DNA of 64,000 bases from Bidens hawaiensis (Eukaryota > Streptophyta > Magnoliopsida > Asterales > Asteraceae): NCBI GenBank assembly GCA_021521415.1, contig JAIQDT010009184.1, positions 23,803 through 87,802 of the forward strand, written 5' to 3'. The position numbers and the translations under genes are program-made. Below, piece after piece: positions 47,205 to 59,633 of the stretch. The notes under the pieces are model-generated. The model did not search any database. It was given only the letters and a program-made list of their open reading frames with translations, and was not told the DNA's origin. The number at the start of each line of letters is the position of its first letter. Within the stretch, counting starts at the first letter, position 1.

Positions 47205-48089
47205 CTAACCCACGATGCGAGGCATCAATATAAAAACCAAATCCTCTTCACCATCGGGTAGAGCAAGGATTGGAGCTTGTGTGAGTCTTTTCTTCAATTC
47301 TTCAAAAGCTTCCTCCTGAAACTTACCCCAATTGAATACCACAGTCTTTCGGGTCATTCCGGTCAACGGTGCGGCTATCTTGGAGAAGCCTACGATGAAT
47401 CTCCTGTAATAGCCAACCAACCCTAAGAAACTTCGTATATCAGTCGGGTTTTGTGGAGTCTTCCAGTTTTTTATCGCCTCAATCTTAGCTGGGTCCACGG
47501 TAATCCCTTCAGGATTGATCACGTGTCCTAAAAACTGCACTTCTAGCAACCAAAATGAACATTTCAAAAACTTAGCATACAACTTCTCTCCTTTCAGAAC
47601 CTCCAACATTTTTCTTAAATGCTTGGCATGATCAGACTTGCTCTTTGAATAAATCAATATATCATCAATGAAGACAATAACTGATTTGTCCAATATCGGC
47701 CGACATGCCCTTTTCATCATGTCCATAAATACTGCGGGAGCATTCGTTAAACTGAACGACATCACGAGGAACTCGTAGTGTCCATATCGCGTCTGGAACG
47801 CTGTCTTACGGATGTCTGCCTCCTTCACTTTCAGCTGATGATACCCGGATCTAAGGTCTATTCGTGAGAACCAACTCGAACCTTGTAGTTGATCAAACAA
47901 ATCATCAATCCGTGGCAACGGATATCTGTTCTTCATCGTAAGCTTGTTTAAATCGCGATAGCCTATACACATTCTCATACTTCCATCCTTCTTCTTTACA
48001 AATAACACCGGTGCAACCCACGGGGAAACACTTGGTCTAATAAAACCCTTGTCTAGGAGTTCTTGTAGTTGGGACATTAGTTCTTTCAT
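47205..48089 (-). pseudogene. Element A reverse transcriptase
   Basis: An open frame of 294 codons: [63 protein letters not shown], and catalytic [10 protein letters not shown]. Then come the thumb and connection, [10 protein letters not shown] and [13 protein letters not shown]. An intact-looking RT core of the plant chromovirus type. The frame is broken from the protease upstream and the RNase H downstream. Confidence 0.8.
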
Positions 48090-48311
48090 CTCGGACGGCG
48101 CTAGGCGGTATGGTGCTTTCGCGACGGGCTGGGCTCCTGGTATTAGTCTATCTGGAATTCTATCTCATGCTCAGGGAACACTTCTGGATAGTCGCACGCA
48201 GCAGGAACATCTTTCACTTCTTTTGTCTCGGCCGTAGCTTTGACAACATAAGCTAGGTAGGCACCGTACCCTCGCTTTAACAATCCTTCGGCTTTTATCA
48301 TCGAAATGACG

Positions 48312-48653
48312 TTAGCCCTGAATTTTCTGTATCACCATAACCATCACCGTACCACCATCCAAGGATTTTAACCTTATTAATCTGCTCTTACACACTATCT
48401 GAGCCTCAAACTCAGATAGCCAATCCATTCCCAAAACCACATCGAACCCTCCTAAGGTCATAACATACAAAGTAATAGGGAACTCATGTCCCTCTAATTC
48501 TCTCTTACAATCCTTAACCATTCTCAATATTCTAACCGAGGTCTCACTCTCGGTTTCTACTTTAAAAGTTTCAGGCACACGACAACATTTCATCTTTGCT
48601 AACTTACTAAATGTCGTATCTACGAAACTTCTATTCGCATATGAATCAAACAA
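48312..48653 (-). pseudogene. Element A aspartic protease, active site altered
   Basis: The active-site segment reads FDSYANRSFV where this family has Asp-Ser/Thr-Gly, so the catalytic loop glycine is replaced. The second half has GFDVVLGMDWLSEFEAQI, typical of the protease-to-RT linker. Separated from the RT by stops and a shift. Confidence 0.7.
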
Positions 48654-50010
48654 TACGGAAGCATAAATACCATTACTAGAAACGTACCCATCACAAAATC
48701 AGGGATCTGCTTAGCTTGTTCCTGAGTCATCACGTAGGCTCTAGTCCTCGGCTTTGCTTGATCGGCATATTTCTTTCCGCTTCCTCCAGCTTCACCGTCA
48801 GTGCACTCCTTTGCCATATGACCAGTCTTACCGCACTTGTAACACATGGGCTTGGTAGTGCAATCTGGAGCATAATGCCCCACCTTCCCACACTTATAAC
48901 AGACATTCCACCTAAGCCTTCACTCTCCGCCATGAGCTTTACCACACTTATGACAAACATCAGTACCCTTACCCCATTTGCACTCACCACCGTGCATCTT
49001 TCCACACGTCTTACATGGCCTCTTCTCCCACACCCTCCGCTTCTTATCTCTAGGGTTCAACAACTGAGTACCGGGTCATTTAGCAGGCACAACCCATTTC
49101 TTCTCTTTCTTCTCTTCCACCACTACCTCATTCACAGCCGAAAACTCGTAAACCATCTATGCGAGTTCAACAGTAGAGTCAAAAGTAGCAGGTTTACTTG
49201 TCTTGACCAAGGTGCGGACGTTCTATGGTAGTCCTCTTATATAACACTTGATCCTTTGGCTTCGGTATTCACCATGTCAGGCACCAACTTAGACATGTGG
49301 TTGAATTCAGTAGTGTACTTGTGATGTGTCATCTTACCTACCTTTAAATTTAGAAACTTCATCTCAACTCTCTCAACCTCAGCATCAGCATAGAACCTCC
49401 TCATTAATAACCCCTTCAAGTCATCCCATATTATAGCCTTAACTTCTTCCCGAGTCTTTTCTGCTCCACTGACTCCCACAAGTACATAGCTTCATCTTCG
49501 AACGACAAGATAGCATAACCCACTGTTTGGTCAGGACAACACTCGCTAATTCGGATAACCTTGTCCATGGTGGTTATCCACTGGAGAGTAGCGATTGCAT
49601 CTTCTAAACCAGTTAGCTTCGGCGGGTCACAACCCTTGAATGACTTGTAGTTACACTCGCCTCGGCCTCTCCTTTATCATCAACTTTCACAGACCAAACT
49701 TCACTCGACTCACATTCCCCATCATCAGCCTTCTTACTGTTATCCCCTGCCCTCTCAGCGGTCCTCTCATGGCTTCCAGCAGACTTTTCAGGTTGCAGGT
49801 TCCTCACTGCAGCAGCTACAGCTTGAGCAATGGCTGCTTGAACAACAGGGTCTAGCTGATATCCTTCATTGTTGCTCGTATTTCGTCCAGCTGCACTTCC
49901 TTTCTCTCTGGTGTTAGTGACTGGCTCTACAGAAGGTTCTCGAATAATACGTGGCCTACCATGACGTCCCGTATAACCTCTTTGACCAACAAATTTCCTT
50001 GCTCAGGCCA
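48654..50010 (-). pseudogene. Element A gag with several zinc knuckles, broken
   Basis: Minus strand from about 50010. A Glu/Lys-rich N-terminal part (49855-49613) is followed by a retrotransposon gag domain (49479-49237: IIWDDLKGLLMRRFY, VGKMTHHKYTTEFNHMSKL). The C-terminal zone has up to four CCHC-type units (CKTCGKMHGGEC, CHKCGKAHGGE, CYKCGKVGHYAPDC, CYKCGKTGHMAKEC, 49020-48790). An in-frame TGA falls between the second and third, and other frame shifts occur. RNA packaging protein of the element. Confidence 0.65.
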
Positions 50011-50087
50011 TTCATATTCTATTAGGAAACACAAACATCATCACTCAATGAACTATTTAGTACAAGGATAGTAAGGCTAACAGGTAA
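50011..50087 (-). other. Leader of element A, interrupted by element B
   Basis: 77 bp between the gag start of A and the 5' LTR of B. The rest of A's leader and its 5' LTR should lie beyond the right edge of the window, after elements B and C. Confidence 0.5.
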
Positions 50088-52720
50088 TGTGACAATCGTC
50101 AATTTCAGGTTAACTCCGTTAACTCAACTCCGTCAATTCAAACTTAAGATCATTGAATCTATAACGCACACTTCATTACATTTAAACTAGGGTTTAAATG
50201 ACGCTTAACACTTACTACATGTGTAGTCTTTCGGGAATTGCACCGAAACGCAAACGAGTTGACACAAACGATTGAGAAATAAACGAAAAACGTCAAAACA
50301 GTAATTATGTGATAATTATGTGTTAGACTTATGTGTTATGTGATAACATGGTTATAAACGTTAACTCAAGATGAAAACAAGTTAGTTAGGCTAGAAAAGT
50401 AATACTTAGAAGTGGAGGGACTTGAGTGTAACTTGTGTGTTTATAAATAGATCCTTAACAATTAACCCTAACTATTATTATTCTTCTCCCAAGTTTCCGA
50501 TCGCAAACCCCACCCCCTTGTCCCTTGGCTGCCGTCCATCAATACACACACATACAACATCAATTCAAGCCCTTGATTGAAGAACTAGGTGCTAGGAAGG
50601 TATATTTGAGTTTCCTATACATTCTTGTTGCTTGATTTTGATGTTTGTTGGTTAACCACAAACCCTAAGCTGCCGATTTTGTGAGTGTGTATAGCTAATA
50701 TGATTGTGGTTGATTGAATGATGATTTGATAACTAGTATTAACCTTGTTGCATGTTGATTGTTGTGTCTTTGATTTGAGTTCAAACACAAACCCTAATCA
50801 AGTATGTAATATGTAATTGATGTGCATGGATGGTGTTTATGGAGTTTAGAGGATCATATGAATGCATGATAGTTCATAGGTTGTGAATATATTGAGTTTG
50901 GATGCAAACAGTTTCTGGACAGAATGTGTATTTGATGTTTAAGTGACTGTAACGAAGTGTAAACATGAAAATTGATTGAGATTATTGGTACTACAGTAAA
51001 CTAGGTTAAGTCTAGTTTCTATAGAATATAAATTTGTAATTTTTGGACAAGTAAATGTTAACTTTTATGATTTTACAAAAACGTTGTGCAAAGCTGAGCT
51101 GTTAGACCTGCTGTTAGGATGTGTTGTAAATGTTATATCTCATGAACTACGAGACCAATTGGGTTGGTTCCACTTCTGGAAGTTGACTCATTGAGTTAGG
51201 AACCTAACCCAAGTGGTCTTGCATTTATTGGATTTTTCGTTTAACGGGAATTGCAAATAACATTCTGTTGTGCATGAATTTGACTGTTATGAGTTTGCTG
51301 TAATGATTTGATGATTGTGAGAAAACTATGAGGAATAAAAATGTAATAAAATATGTTCTGGAAACCTAAGACATATGTGCTTCTCTTATGATTTTTGGTA
51401 AATTAATTGAGATGCTATGATCGGTGAAATAGTACAATCTTTCTAGTAGGATTTCTGTCTCGGTGAAACTAGCTGCTGAGTTGTGTAAAAATGCATGAAA
51501 CATGATACTTGTTATATAATTGTTATGTTTTGACCAAAATACCCTTGCGGGGAATAATTGCTAATTGATTGCCATGATTTGACCAAATTGCCCTCATGGG
51601 GAATAATGGCTAGTTAATTGTTATTTGTTGACCAAAATGCCCTTACGGGGAATAATTGCTAGTAACGTACGTTATGAATACATGACACGTATATGATTGT
51701 TTACACATGTAATGTGTCACAAAAACACTTGTTTAAGTCACCCACGATTCACAAACGAAACACGAATCATGTTATGTGCATAGGTATTATGTGCCGGGTC
51801 TAGAGACTCGATAATATTCCGACACTTAGAAAAATCTCTTTGTTGTTTTAGAACGTTAGAGAGAGTTTTTCGGTGACGCGCATCTTGGTGATTTATTTTG
51901 GGAAATTCTTCGCAAACAGTGAGTTTCACTTTCCCCTCTTTAAACTGTTTTCAAACGCTTTTCACTTGGGGGAGATAACATACTCCACAACGCATTTAAG
52001 ATTTTGTTATAAATTATATATCACTTGTAAAGGCTAAGTGGCAAACGAAACATTTGAAGTCCTACACATCGAACCGGTTAATATTTTGAATAGCGAGTCA
52101 CTGTTGAGTAGTACTACTGGGTTTGACAAACCCCACCCAACGCTAAACTCGACTGGAGGTCGAGCGGGTGTAATTTTGGCTAACACGTACCATGGTCTGG
52201 AGGACCTGGTGACAAGGCACTTATTAAACGAGTCAGCTTCGGTGTCGAACACTTAGTAATACTTGTTGTATAGACTAGCTACCTATCGATATATAATTTG
52301 ACATAACACTATCTGGTAACGCTGTAACGCAAAACGCTGTAACGCAAAACGCTGTAACGCTGAACGCAAACGCTAAACGATTTATTTTTATATAACTTGT
52401 GAACTCACCAACCTTGTGTTGACACTTTTAGTATGTTATTCTCAGGTAGCCGAGGCGGGCGCGCGGTTTAGGAACATGCATTGATTGAAAACGCTTTTGT
52501 CCTGCAAACTTATTTTTAACGGTTATCTTTGGTTTTAAGTCGTCCTGCGTGACGCAACTTTTGATTAAAGGTTTTTACGCTTCCGCATTTAATTACTCGT
52601 AAACGTTTTCATGGTTTTGAAACTTTATTTTTATGGTTTGATTATAACTGATGATTCCGATCCTGCCAGTTCACACCCTCTGACGGTAAAACTCCGTTAG
52701 TGGATTTTGAGGGTGTGACA
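50088..52720 (+). repeat. 5' LTR of element B
   Basis: Starts TGTGACAATCGTC, ends GAGGGTGTGACA, 2633 bp. A TATA box (TTATAAATAG) is at 50441-50450. Inside are three 49-bp units (51531-51661, GACCAAAATGCCC ... GGGGAATAATTGCTA) and an AACGCTGTAACGCA minisatellite (52317-52379). The first 332 bp are identical by eye to the remaining part of the 3' LTR (58062-58393). Confidence 0.85.
52317..52379 (+). repeat. Minisatellite, unit AACGCTGTAACGCA
   Basis: Four or five short units of AACGCTGTAACGCA and shortened forms near the LTR 3' end. Confidence 0.8.
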
Positions 52721-52723
52721 GAT

Positions 52724-52736
52724 TGGTATCAGAGCC
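52724..52736 (+). other. Primer-binding site of element B (initiator tRNA-Met)
   Basis: TGGTATCAGAGCC lies three bases after the LTR. It is complementary to the 3' end of plant initiator tRNA-Met, the usual primer for chromoviruses. Confidence 0.9.
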
Positions 52737-52896
52737 ATTGGTTATAGAGAACTAGAAGCTGCATGCATACTAGACTATAACCGCGACGACCCATTAGTTA
52801 TAATGATACGCACTGCATAGGTTTGTGTAGTCTTGTAATCTTATCTCTTTACCTCTTTCACTCATACGCGCGCGCATACACGGCTTACCTGTAGGA

Positions 52897-53697
52897 ATGT
52901 CGACGCCACCCTCATCATCATCCGATACGATGACGCATGCTCACGGGAAGGAACCGCAGTTACCTACCGCATCGCCGCCCCGAGTAGTCCCGGAACTCAA
53001 AGCTCCCGCACCGAAGAGGCACCGCTTATCCGGAGGCATATACGAAAACGACGTTAGCTGGGATTGGTACCCTAACATGATCAGACGTATGGTCTATCGC
53101 GAACAAGTTCCCCCGTTACCTCACCCGAACCACCCTGCTTATCCCAACACCCTACCACCCATAACCGAACCTGTAGAGCGAGTTCTCGCAGCAGTCGTTT
53201 CTTGTTTGGAGCGTGATGTGGGTTACATGCGCTATACGAGAGCCAACGTTTCCGGACTATTGAAGGACGGAACCGAGACTAAGGAGGAGATTGCCCGCAT
53301 TGCAGCGGCAATGAAAGAAATGCAAGAGACTAGTGATCAACAGATGAAAGTTATGATGAAGATGCAAGCCGAGATGATAGACTTGCAAGAGCAACTCCAA
53401 GAAGCAAGGACCCGAACCGAGATAGCTCTAGAGCGTTGCGATGTCTTACAAATGCAACTTGCTCAGAACGCAGCCGAACCTGAGGCAGAGCCTGAGGCCG
53501 AGCCTGAGGCAGAGCCTGAAGTGGAACCTGAAGAAGACCCCGAAGAGGAGCCTGAGGAGGATCCCGAGGAAGATCCCGAGGAGGAACCCGAAGGAGAACC
53601 GGAGGAAGAACCGGCTGAGCCAGAGGCACACTCAGAGGTGTCCCCAGACGATGTGCAGATGTGCAGATCCTTGGATTGGAACTGGCTAACGCGATGA
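52897..53697 (+). pseudogene. Element B gag, N-terminal part with acidic Glu-Pro repeat
   Basis: 266 codons from MSTPPSSSSDTMTH. Pro-rich N terminus; a coiled-coil-like helix (about residues 120-185, KMQAEMIDLQEQLQEARTRT); then about 55 residues of EPEAEPEV/EDPEEEPE repeats (53474-53625) coded by GAGCCTGAGGC-type units; stop at 53697. The capsid part that normally follows begins abruptly in another frame at 53661-53700 with NWEEFKNMMREEY. The front half of the capsid domain is therefore missing, probably through a deletion at the end of the repeat. Confidence 0.65.
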
Positions 53698-54851
53698 ACT
53701 GGGAGGAGTTCAAAAACATGATGCGAGAGGAGTATTGTCCGAGAGAAGAGATTTCAAAGTTGGAGTCGGAGTTTTGGTCACTGAAGATGGTGGGTTCGGA
53801 AATCGAAGCCTACACTACTCGTTCACACGAGTTGGCTGTGATGTGTCCGCGGATGGTGGATCCGCCGAGAAAGAGGATCGAAATGTACATTGATGGGTTA
53901 GCACCGCAGATTCAGGGCATGGTGACGTCTTCCAGACCAGCCACGATACAACAAGCGATCCGTTTAGCTCACAAACTGACGGATCAGACTGTGACCCAAG
54001 GTGCGTTACCACCTAGGGGTTCGACCGTTAAAGCCCGTGACAACCCGAGTCATGACAACAACAGCAACAGCAACCCGAGCAGCGGGAAGAGGAAGTTTGA
54101 CAACACCAGATTTTCATCCTCGAACCTCCCACCGCAACAACACTACCGTAAGCCCGAATCCACTCGGAGCTTTAACACTCAGAATCACAACAACAACAAC
54201 AACGGTAGCGGGCAGGTTTCGAGCGGATATGCTGGGAAATATCCAAAGTGCAGCAGGTGCAACTATCATCATGTTGGCCAGTGTGACCGTGTCAAGTGTC
54301 AGAGATGCGGAAAGATGGGTCACCAAGCGAAAGAATGTAGAGGAGACCTTGTGGCAAAGGGTGCTCCTAAGCCACCTATGACGACGAAGGGATGTTTTGA
54401 ATGTGGGCAGGAAGGTCATTTCAGAAAAGATTGCCCCAAGCTGAAACAGAATGACAACAATGGAGGTAATGGAAGTGGCAGTAGTGGTGGAAGCAATGGC
54501 AAGGGAAGAGCGTTTGTGATTGGGTCGGGTCAAGCCCGCAATGATCCGCACGTGGTGACTGGTAAGTTCCCTGTAAACGATTGTTTTGCTTCTGTATTGT
54601 TTGACACTGGAGCTGATAGGAGTTTTGTGTCGAAAGCCTTTAGTCAACTCTTAGATGTAACTCCAATTCCGTTAGATGCTAAGTTTCCTGTTGAATTAGC
54701 TGACGGTAAGACTATAGTAACGACTCATGTACTTGCGGGATGTAAGTTAAAACTGTCAGGTCATGTCTTTGATATCGACCTTATTCCTTTTACGCTTAGT
54801 AGTTTCGATGTCGTTGTCGGCATGGACTGGTTATCCGAGAACCGAGCGTAG
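53661..54851 (+). pseudogene. Element B gag C-terminus, zinc knuckles and protease
   Basis: 396 codons: capsid rear half (SEFWSLKMVGSEIEAYTTRS), a Gly/Asn/Ser-rich linker, knuckles CSRCNYHHVGQC, CQRCGKMGHQAKEC (54297-54338) and CFECGQEGHFRKDC, and protease with intact active site LFDTGADRSF (DTGAD at 54603-54617) and SSFDVVVGMDWLSENRA. Ends at an in-frame TAG (54849-54851). The downstream pol is in the same frame, so this is a single nonsense change. Confidence 0.75.
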
Positions 54852-54929
54852 ATTATATGCCACGATAAGATAGTCCATATTACTACTCCTTCCGGCGAGA
54901 TTATTTCGGTCCGAGGTGAGAGAAGCGGC

Positions 54930-55838
54930 ATGACCACCAGCTTCATTACCCTTATGAAGGCGCAGAAGTATCTACGAAAGGGTCATCCGGCAATTTTGGC
55001 GCAAATTGTTGAGAAACCCGCAGAGGAGAAACGAATTGAAGATATTCCGGTTGTGCGAGATTTTCCGGAAGTTTTCCCGGAGGATTTGTCCGGACTCCCT
55101 CCTATTCGTCAAGTCGAATTCCAAATCGAGTTGACACCCGGTGTAGCACCCATAGCACGAGCCCCGTATCGGCTCGCACCGGCGGAACTTCAGGAGTTGT
55201 CCACTCAGTTGCAAGATTTGTTGGATAAGGGTTTTATCCGACCTAGCTCATCGCCATGGGGAGCCCCTGTCTTGTTTGTCCGAAAGAAAGACGGGACTTT
55301 TCGCATGTGTATCGATTACCGGGAGTTGAACAAGGTGACGGTCAAGAACCGTTATCCTTTACCCCGAATTGATGATTTGTTTGACCAACTTCAAGGATCG
55401 AGTTACTACTCGAAGATCGATCTGCGATCTGGTTACCATCAGCTTAGAGTGCGCGAAGAAGATATCTCAAAGACGGCTTTCAGAACACGGTATGGTCACT
55501 ACGAGTTTTCGGTTATACCTTTTGGCCTAACCAACGCACCAGCTGTATTTATGGATCTCATGAATCGAGTATGCAAGGCGTACCTCGACAAGTTTGTGAT
55601 TGTTTTCATCGATGATATTCTCATCTACTCCAAGAACGAGACTGACCACGAAGAGCACTTAAGGGTAATTCTGGAATTGTTGAAGACGGAACAACTGTAT
55701 GCTAAACTCTCGAAATGTGAATTTTGGCTTCGCGAGGTTCACTTTTTAGGACATGTGATTAACGAAAATGGTATCCATGTCGATCCCGGTAAGGTAGAGG
55801 CCATCAAAAACTGGGAAGCACCTAAGAACTCCGACTGA
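54930..55838 (+). pseudogene. Element B reverse transcriptase
   Basis: Starts after the TAG at 54851, in the same frame. Contains [20 protein letters not shown] (linker), [49 protein letters not shown], and catalytic FIDD (Asp pair 55611-55616). Ends at a one-base shift near 55825, where the frame moves within [13 protein letters not shown] sequence. Confidence 0.85.
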
Positions 55839-55839
55839 G

Positions 55840-57207
55840 GTGCGGCAATTCCTAGGACTGGCCGGCTACTACCGGCGTTTCATCGAGGGATTTTCAAAGA
55901 TTGCTCAACCCCTCACCGCTTTGACTCACATAGGCACTAAGTACAATCGGGGTGACGCTCAAGAATCCGCTTTTCAACTGTTGAAAACCAAACTTTGTAG
56001 CGCCCCTATTCTAGCCCTCCCCGAGGGAACGGAAAATTTTGAGGTACACTTTGACTCATCTATACAAGGTCTCGGTTGTGTGCTGATGCAACTCGAGAAA
56101 GTAATAGCCTACGCCTCTCGACAACTACGGGTTCATGAGAAGAACTACACGACCCATGATTTGGAACTTGGAGCTGTGGTGTTTGCTCTTAAGATATGGA
56201 GGCATTACTTGTACGGTACCAAGTTTACCATTTACACCGACCACAAGAGTCTCCAACATATCTACGATCAGAAGGAGCTGAACATGCGACAGCGCCGTTG
56301 GGTCGAGCTGCTCAAAGATTACGATTGTGCCATCAAGTACCACCCCGGCAAGGCCAATGTAGTGGCCGACGCCCTCAGCAGAAAAGAAACAGATAAACCC
56401 AGACGAGTGCGAGCATTGCAACTCACGATTCAAGCCAGCTTACCCGATCAGATTCGCGATGCGCAACTTGAAGCTTTGAAAGATGATAATCTTTCATCGG
56501 AACTCATGCGGGGCATGAACAAGCAACTTGAAACCAAATCGGACGGGGTCCGATATTTTGAGAACCGGATTTGGGTTCCACGATACGGAGAGTTGAGAAC
56601 TCTAGTGATGGACGAAGCACATAAGTCCCGATATTCTATCCACCCTGGCTCAGATAAAATGTATCATGATTTAAAGGCACTTTACTGGTGGCCGAACATG
56701 AAAGCCGACATTGCCACCTACGTGAGCAAATGCTTGACTTTTGCCAGAGTCAAGATAGAATACCAGAAACCATCTGGTCTACTGCAACAACCGGAACTCC
56801 CAATGTGGAAATGGGAACACATCTCAATGGATTTTATCACGGGTTTACCTAAGACACCGACGGGATGCGATACCATCTGGGTGATCGTTGACCGGTTGAC
56901 TAAATCGGCACACTTCCTAGCAATTAAAGAAACGGACAAAATGGAAAGACTGACTCGTGTTTACATGAAGGAAGTAGTGTCTAGACACGGAGTGTCTGTC
57001 TCAATCATTTCCGATCGAGATTCTCGTTTCACTTCGCACTTTTGGAAGTCGCTGCAAAGCGCACTAGGCACCCGTCTTGATATGAGCACAGATACCATCC
57101 TCAGATGGATGGGCAAAGTGAGCGAACTATTCAGACCCTGGAGGATATGTTGCGTGCCTGTGTATTGGATTTCGGAAAAAGTTGGGAACCCCACTTACCC
57201 TTGGTAG
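55840..57207 (+). pseudogene. Element B RNase H and integrase, broken
   Basis: [19 protein letters not shown], RNase H ([64 protein letters not shown]), then integrase with [16 protein letters not shown]. The second Cys of the zinc finger is lost: KCLTF at 56731-56742. Core Asp residues in [11 protein letters not shown] and [10 protein letters not shown] one-base deletion near 57086 diverts the frame before the catalytic Glu. Confidence 0.8.
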
Positions 57208-57926
57208 AGTTTTCGTACAATAACAGCTACCACGCAAGTATTAAGGCAGCGCCGTTTGAAGCGCTGTACGGACGGAAGTGTCTATCACCACTCTGCTGGG
57301 CAGAGGTGGGTGACAGCCAAATCACTGGTCCGGAACTGGTACTCGAAACTTCGGAAAAGATTGTTCAAATCCGAAATCGCATGGCAGCAGCACGAGATCG
57401 CCAAAAGAGTTTCGCCGACAACCGCCGAAAACCCCTCGAATTTCAAGTGAACGATCGAGTGTTACTCAAAGTCTCACCTTGGAAAGGTGTGGTTCGCTTT
57501 GGGAAGCGAAACAAACTCAACCCACGGTATGTTGGTCCGTACCGGATAACTGAGCGCATTGGTCCGGTGGCGTACCGACTGGACCTACCAACAGAACTCA
57601 GTGGCGTACACGATGTATTCCACGTATCAAATTTGAAGAAATGCCTGTCCGATGAAACCCAAGTAGTTCATTTGGAGGAACTGCAAGTTGATGAACAGTT
57701 ACGTTTCATTGAGGAACCAGTCGAGGTTTTGGATTGGGAAACCAAAACGCTCAAACACAGCAAAATTCCAATCGTTAAAGTTCGTTGGAACTCGAGACGT
57801 GGACCGGAGTTCACGTGGGAACACGAGGATCAAATGATGAAAAAGTATCCCCACCTTTTTGAAGGGCTAACCAAACACAGAAAACCGCGAAACTCGGCAA
57901 ACCGTCAGACATCACCGGAGGTATGA
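57087..57926 (+). pseudogene. Element B integrase C-terminus and chromodomain
   Basis: In another frame after the shift: [18 protein letters not shown] (catalytic Glu region), [40 protein letters not shown] (GPF/Y-type module), [13 protein letters not shown], and a chromodomain-like end [19 protein letters not shown]. This order marks a chromovirus, probably Tekay/Del. Chromodomains bias insertion towards marked heterochromatin. Stop at 57926. Confidence 0.8.
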
Positions 57927-58039
57927 ATTAAATTTCGGGACGAAATTTCTTTCTACTAGGGGATGATATGACAAACTGAAATTTTTTTTTCTTATTCTTT
58001 CAGACACTCATCACGACTTTACTCAAATTTTCGGGACGA

Positions 58040-58061
58040 AAATTCTTTAACATGGGAATGA
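58040..58061 (+). other. Purine-rich end of element B before the 3' LTR
   Basis: CGAAAATTCTTTAACATGGGAATGA precedes the LTR start at 58062. TTTCGGGACGAAA occurs twice just upstream (57942-57953 and 58029-58041). The tract is weak but in the expected place. Confidence 0.45.
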
Positions 58062-58393
58062 TGTGACAATCGTCAATTTCAGGTTAACTCCGTTAACTCA
58101 ACTCCGTCAATTCAAACTTAAGATCATTGAATCTATAACGCACACTTCATTACATTTAAACTAGGGTTTAAATGACGCTTAACACTTACTACATGTGTAG
58201 TCTTTCGGGAATTGCACCGAAACGCAAACGAGTTGACACAAACGATTGAGAAATAAACGAAAAACGTCAAAACAGTAATTATGTGATAATTATGTGTTAG
58301 ACTTATGTGTTATGTGATAACATGGTTATAAACGTTAACTCAAGATGAAAACAAGTTAGTTAGGCTAGAAAAGTAATACTTAGAAGTGGAGGC
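58062..58393 (+). repeat. 3' LTR of element B, first 332 bp
   Basis: Identical by eye to 50088-50419, then broken by element C. The break falls about 20 bp upstream of the position of the B TATA box (50441). The remaining 2.3 kb of this LTR should lie beyond the right edge of the window. Confidence 0.85.
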
Positions 58394-58716
58394 TGTCACA
58401 CCCCGATCGTGATGGCGGAAAAATCGAGGTGCGGCGACTAAGTCGTGATTGTTGAGCACAATAGTATAAAAGTCTAAATGCATAAACATAACCAAAATGT
58501 CAAATATTACATCAACCAGGTAACATGAAACAAATTGTTTTAATACAAAATATCAAGTTTCCAACAACTCCTAGTCTAGCCTTCATCTTTCTAAGGCCTC
58601 TAAACTTGCTAGGGATTTCTTGCTGCATTATTTCCTGAAAACATGTAACAAACTGTCAACTACATAAAGTAGATGAGTGAATTCATAGGTTTAAAGAAAA
58701 GAGTTTTATACACAAA

Positions 58717-58797
58717 CATACTAGTATAGGTTGTAGGGGTTTATATATAGGGTGTACCTGCGGCTAACCCACCACTCCTACAACTTATACTACTATG
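58717..58797. repeat. Hairpin cassette copy 1 (39-nt core, 21-bp arms)
   Basis: Arms 58717-58737 and 58777-58797 pair at 19 of 21 positions plus one G-T. Core 58738-58776 begins GGTTTATATATAGGG and ends GGCTAACCCACCACT. Arm sequence (CATACTAGTATA...) is unlike that of the other three copies. Confidence 0.8.
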
Positions 58798-59633
58798 TTT
58801 GGGTATAATTCCCAGTTTTTTAAAATGGTTTGTAAGAAAAGATCTCTTGGTTTTCCCACAGAGGTTTTTGTAGTAAGTCAAACATGAAATGTTCTCCTGG
58901 GCTCTCAACGGGCTTATCAATCTCCCATTAGAGTCGTATGTGATAAGATTACTCAAAGATTTGCGGTCTCCCAACGGTACATGTAGCACATAACAGTTAA
59001 GCATAAACAAGGACATATAGATTTGAGCATGCTAAGTTTACTAGATAAACCAACACCAAAATCCCATTGTTTACTAGTATCCAAGATGATGGTGAACAAA
59101 TGATGATGATGATGAATGATGATGAAACCCAATGATCACACAAGACTTGATTGAACTCACGCAAGACTTAAACCAAGACTACCTCGTTCTTGCCATCCAG
59201 GACTCAGCTAGGTTCTACCGAGAGTAGGATAGACACCCCAAAGAATCCTGGGTTCCCTTGGTCCCTACCGAGAATAGTATAGGTCCTCAAGAGTTATGGA
59301 TTTCACCGAGACTAGTATGAAATCCCATGAGTTACGAGTGCCACCGAGAATAGAATGCCACTCATGGTCGTGAGTTCTACCGAGAGTAGAATAGACTCTC
59401 GCGTCCAATTCAACTCATGATGTTTTGATCTCTAGATTTCCATGCTGACACAATGACTATGATGATATGAATTTGATTCCCGTTCCCATGATGTCAATGT
59501 TCACAGAATTTCCCATACTCATTGATTTCCAATGTTCTTAGATCTCCATGAGTTAATGGGTTTTCCCCATGTTCATAGATTTCCAAAGTTTATAGATTAC
59601 CAAGAAGCTCGTGGATTTCCGCACGTGTGTAGA

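Noticed and set aside
48716..49231. 171-codon plus-strand frame
   Set aside because: Antisense of the element A gag and zinc-knuckle region; Leu/Thr/Ser-rich shadow without motif.
54114..54647. Minus-strand frame of 177 codons in element B
   Set aside because: Antisense shadow of the zinc-knuckle and protease region; Thr/Val-rich tracts mirror Asn/Gly codons.
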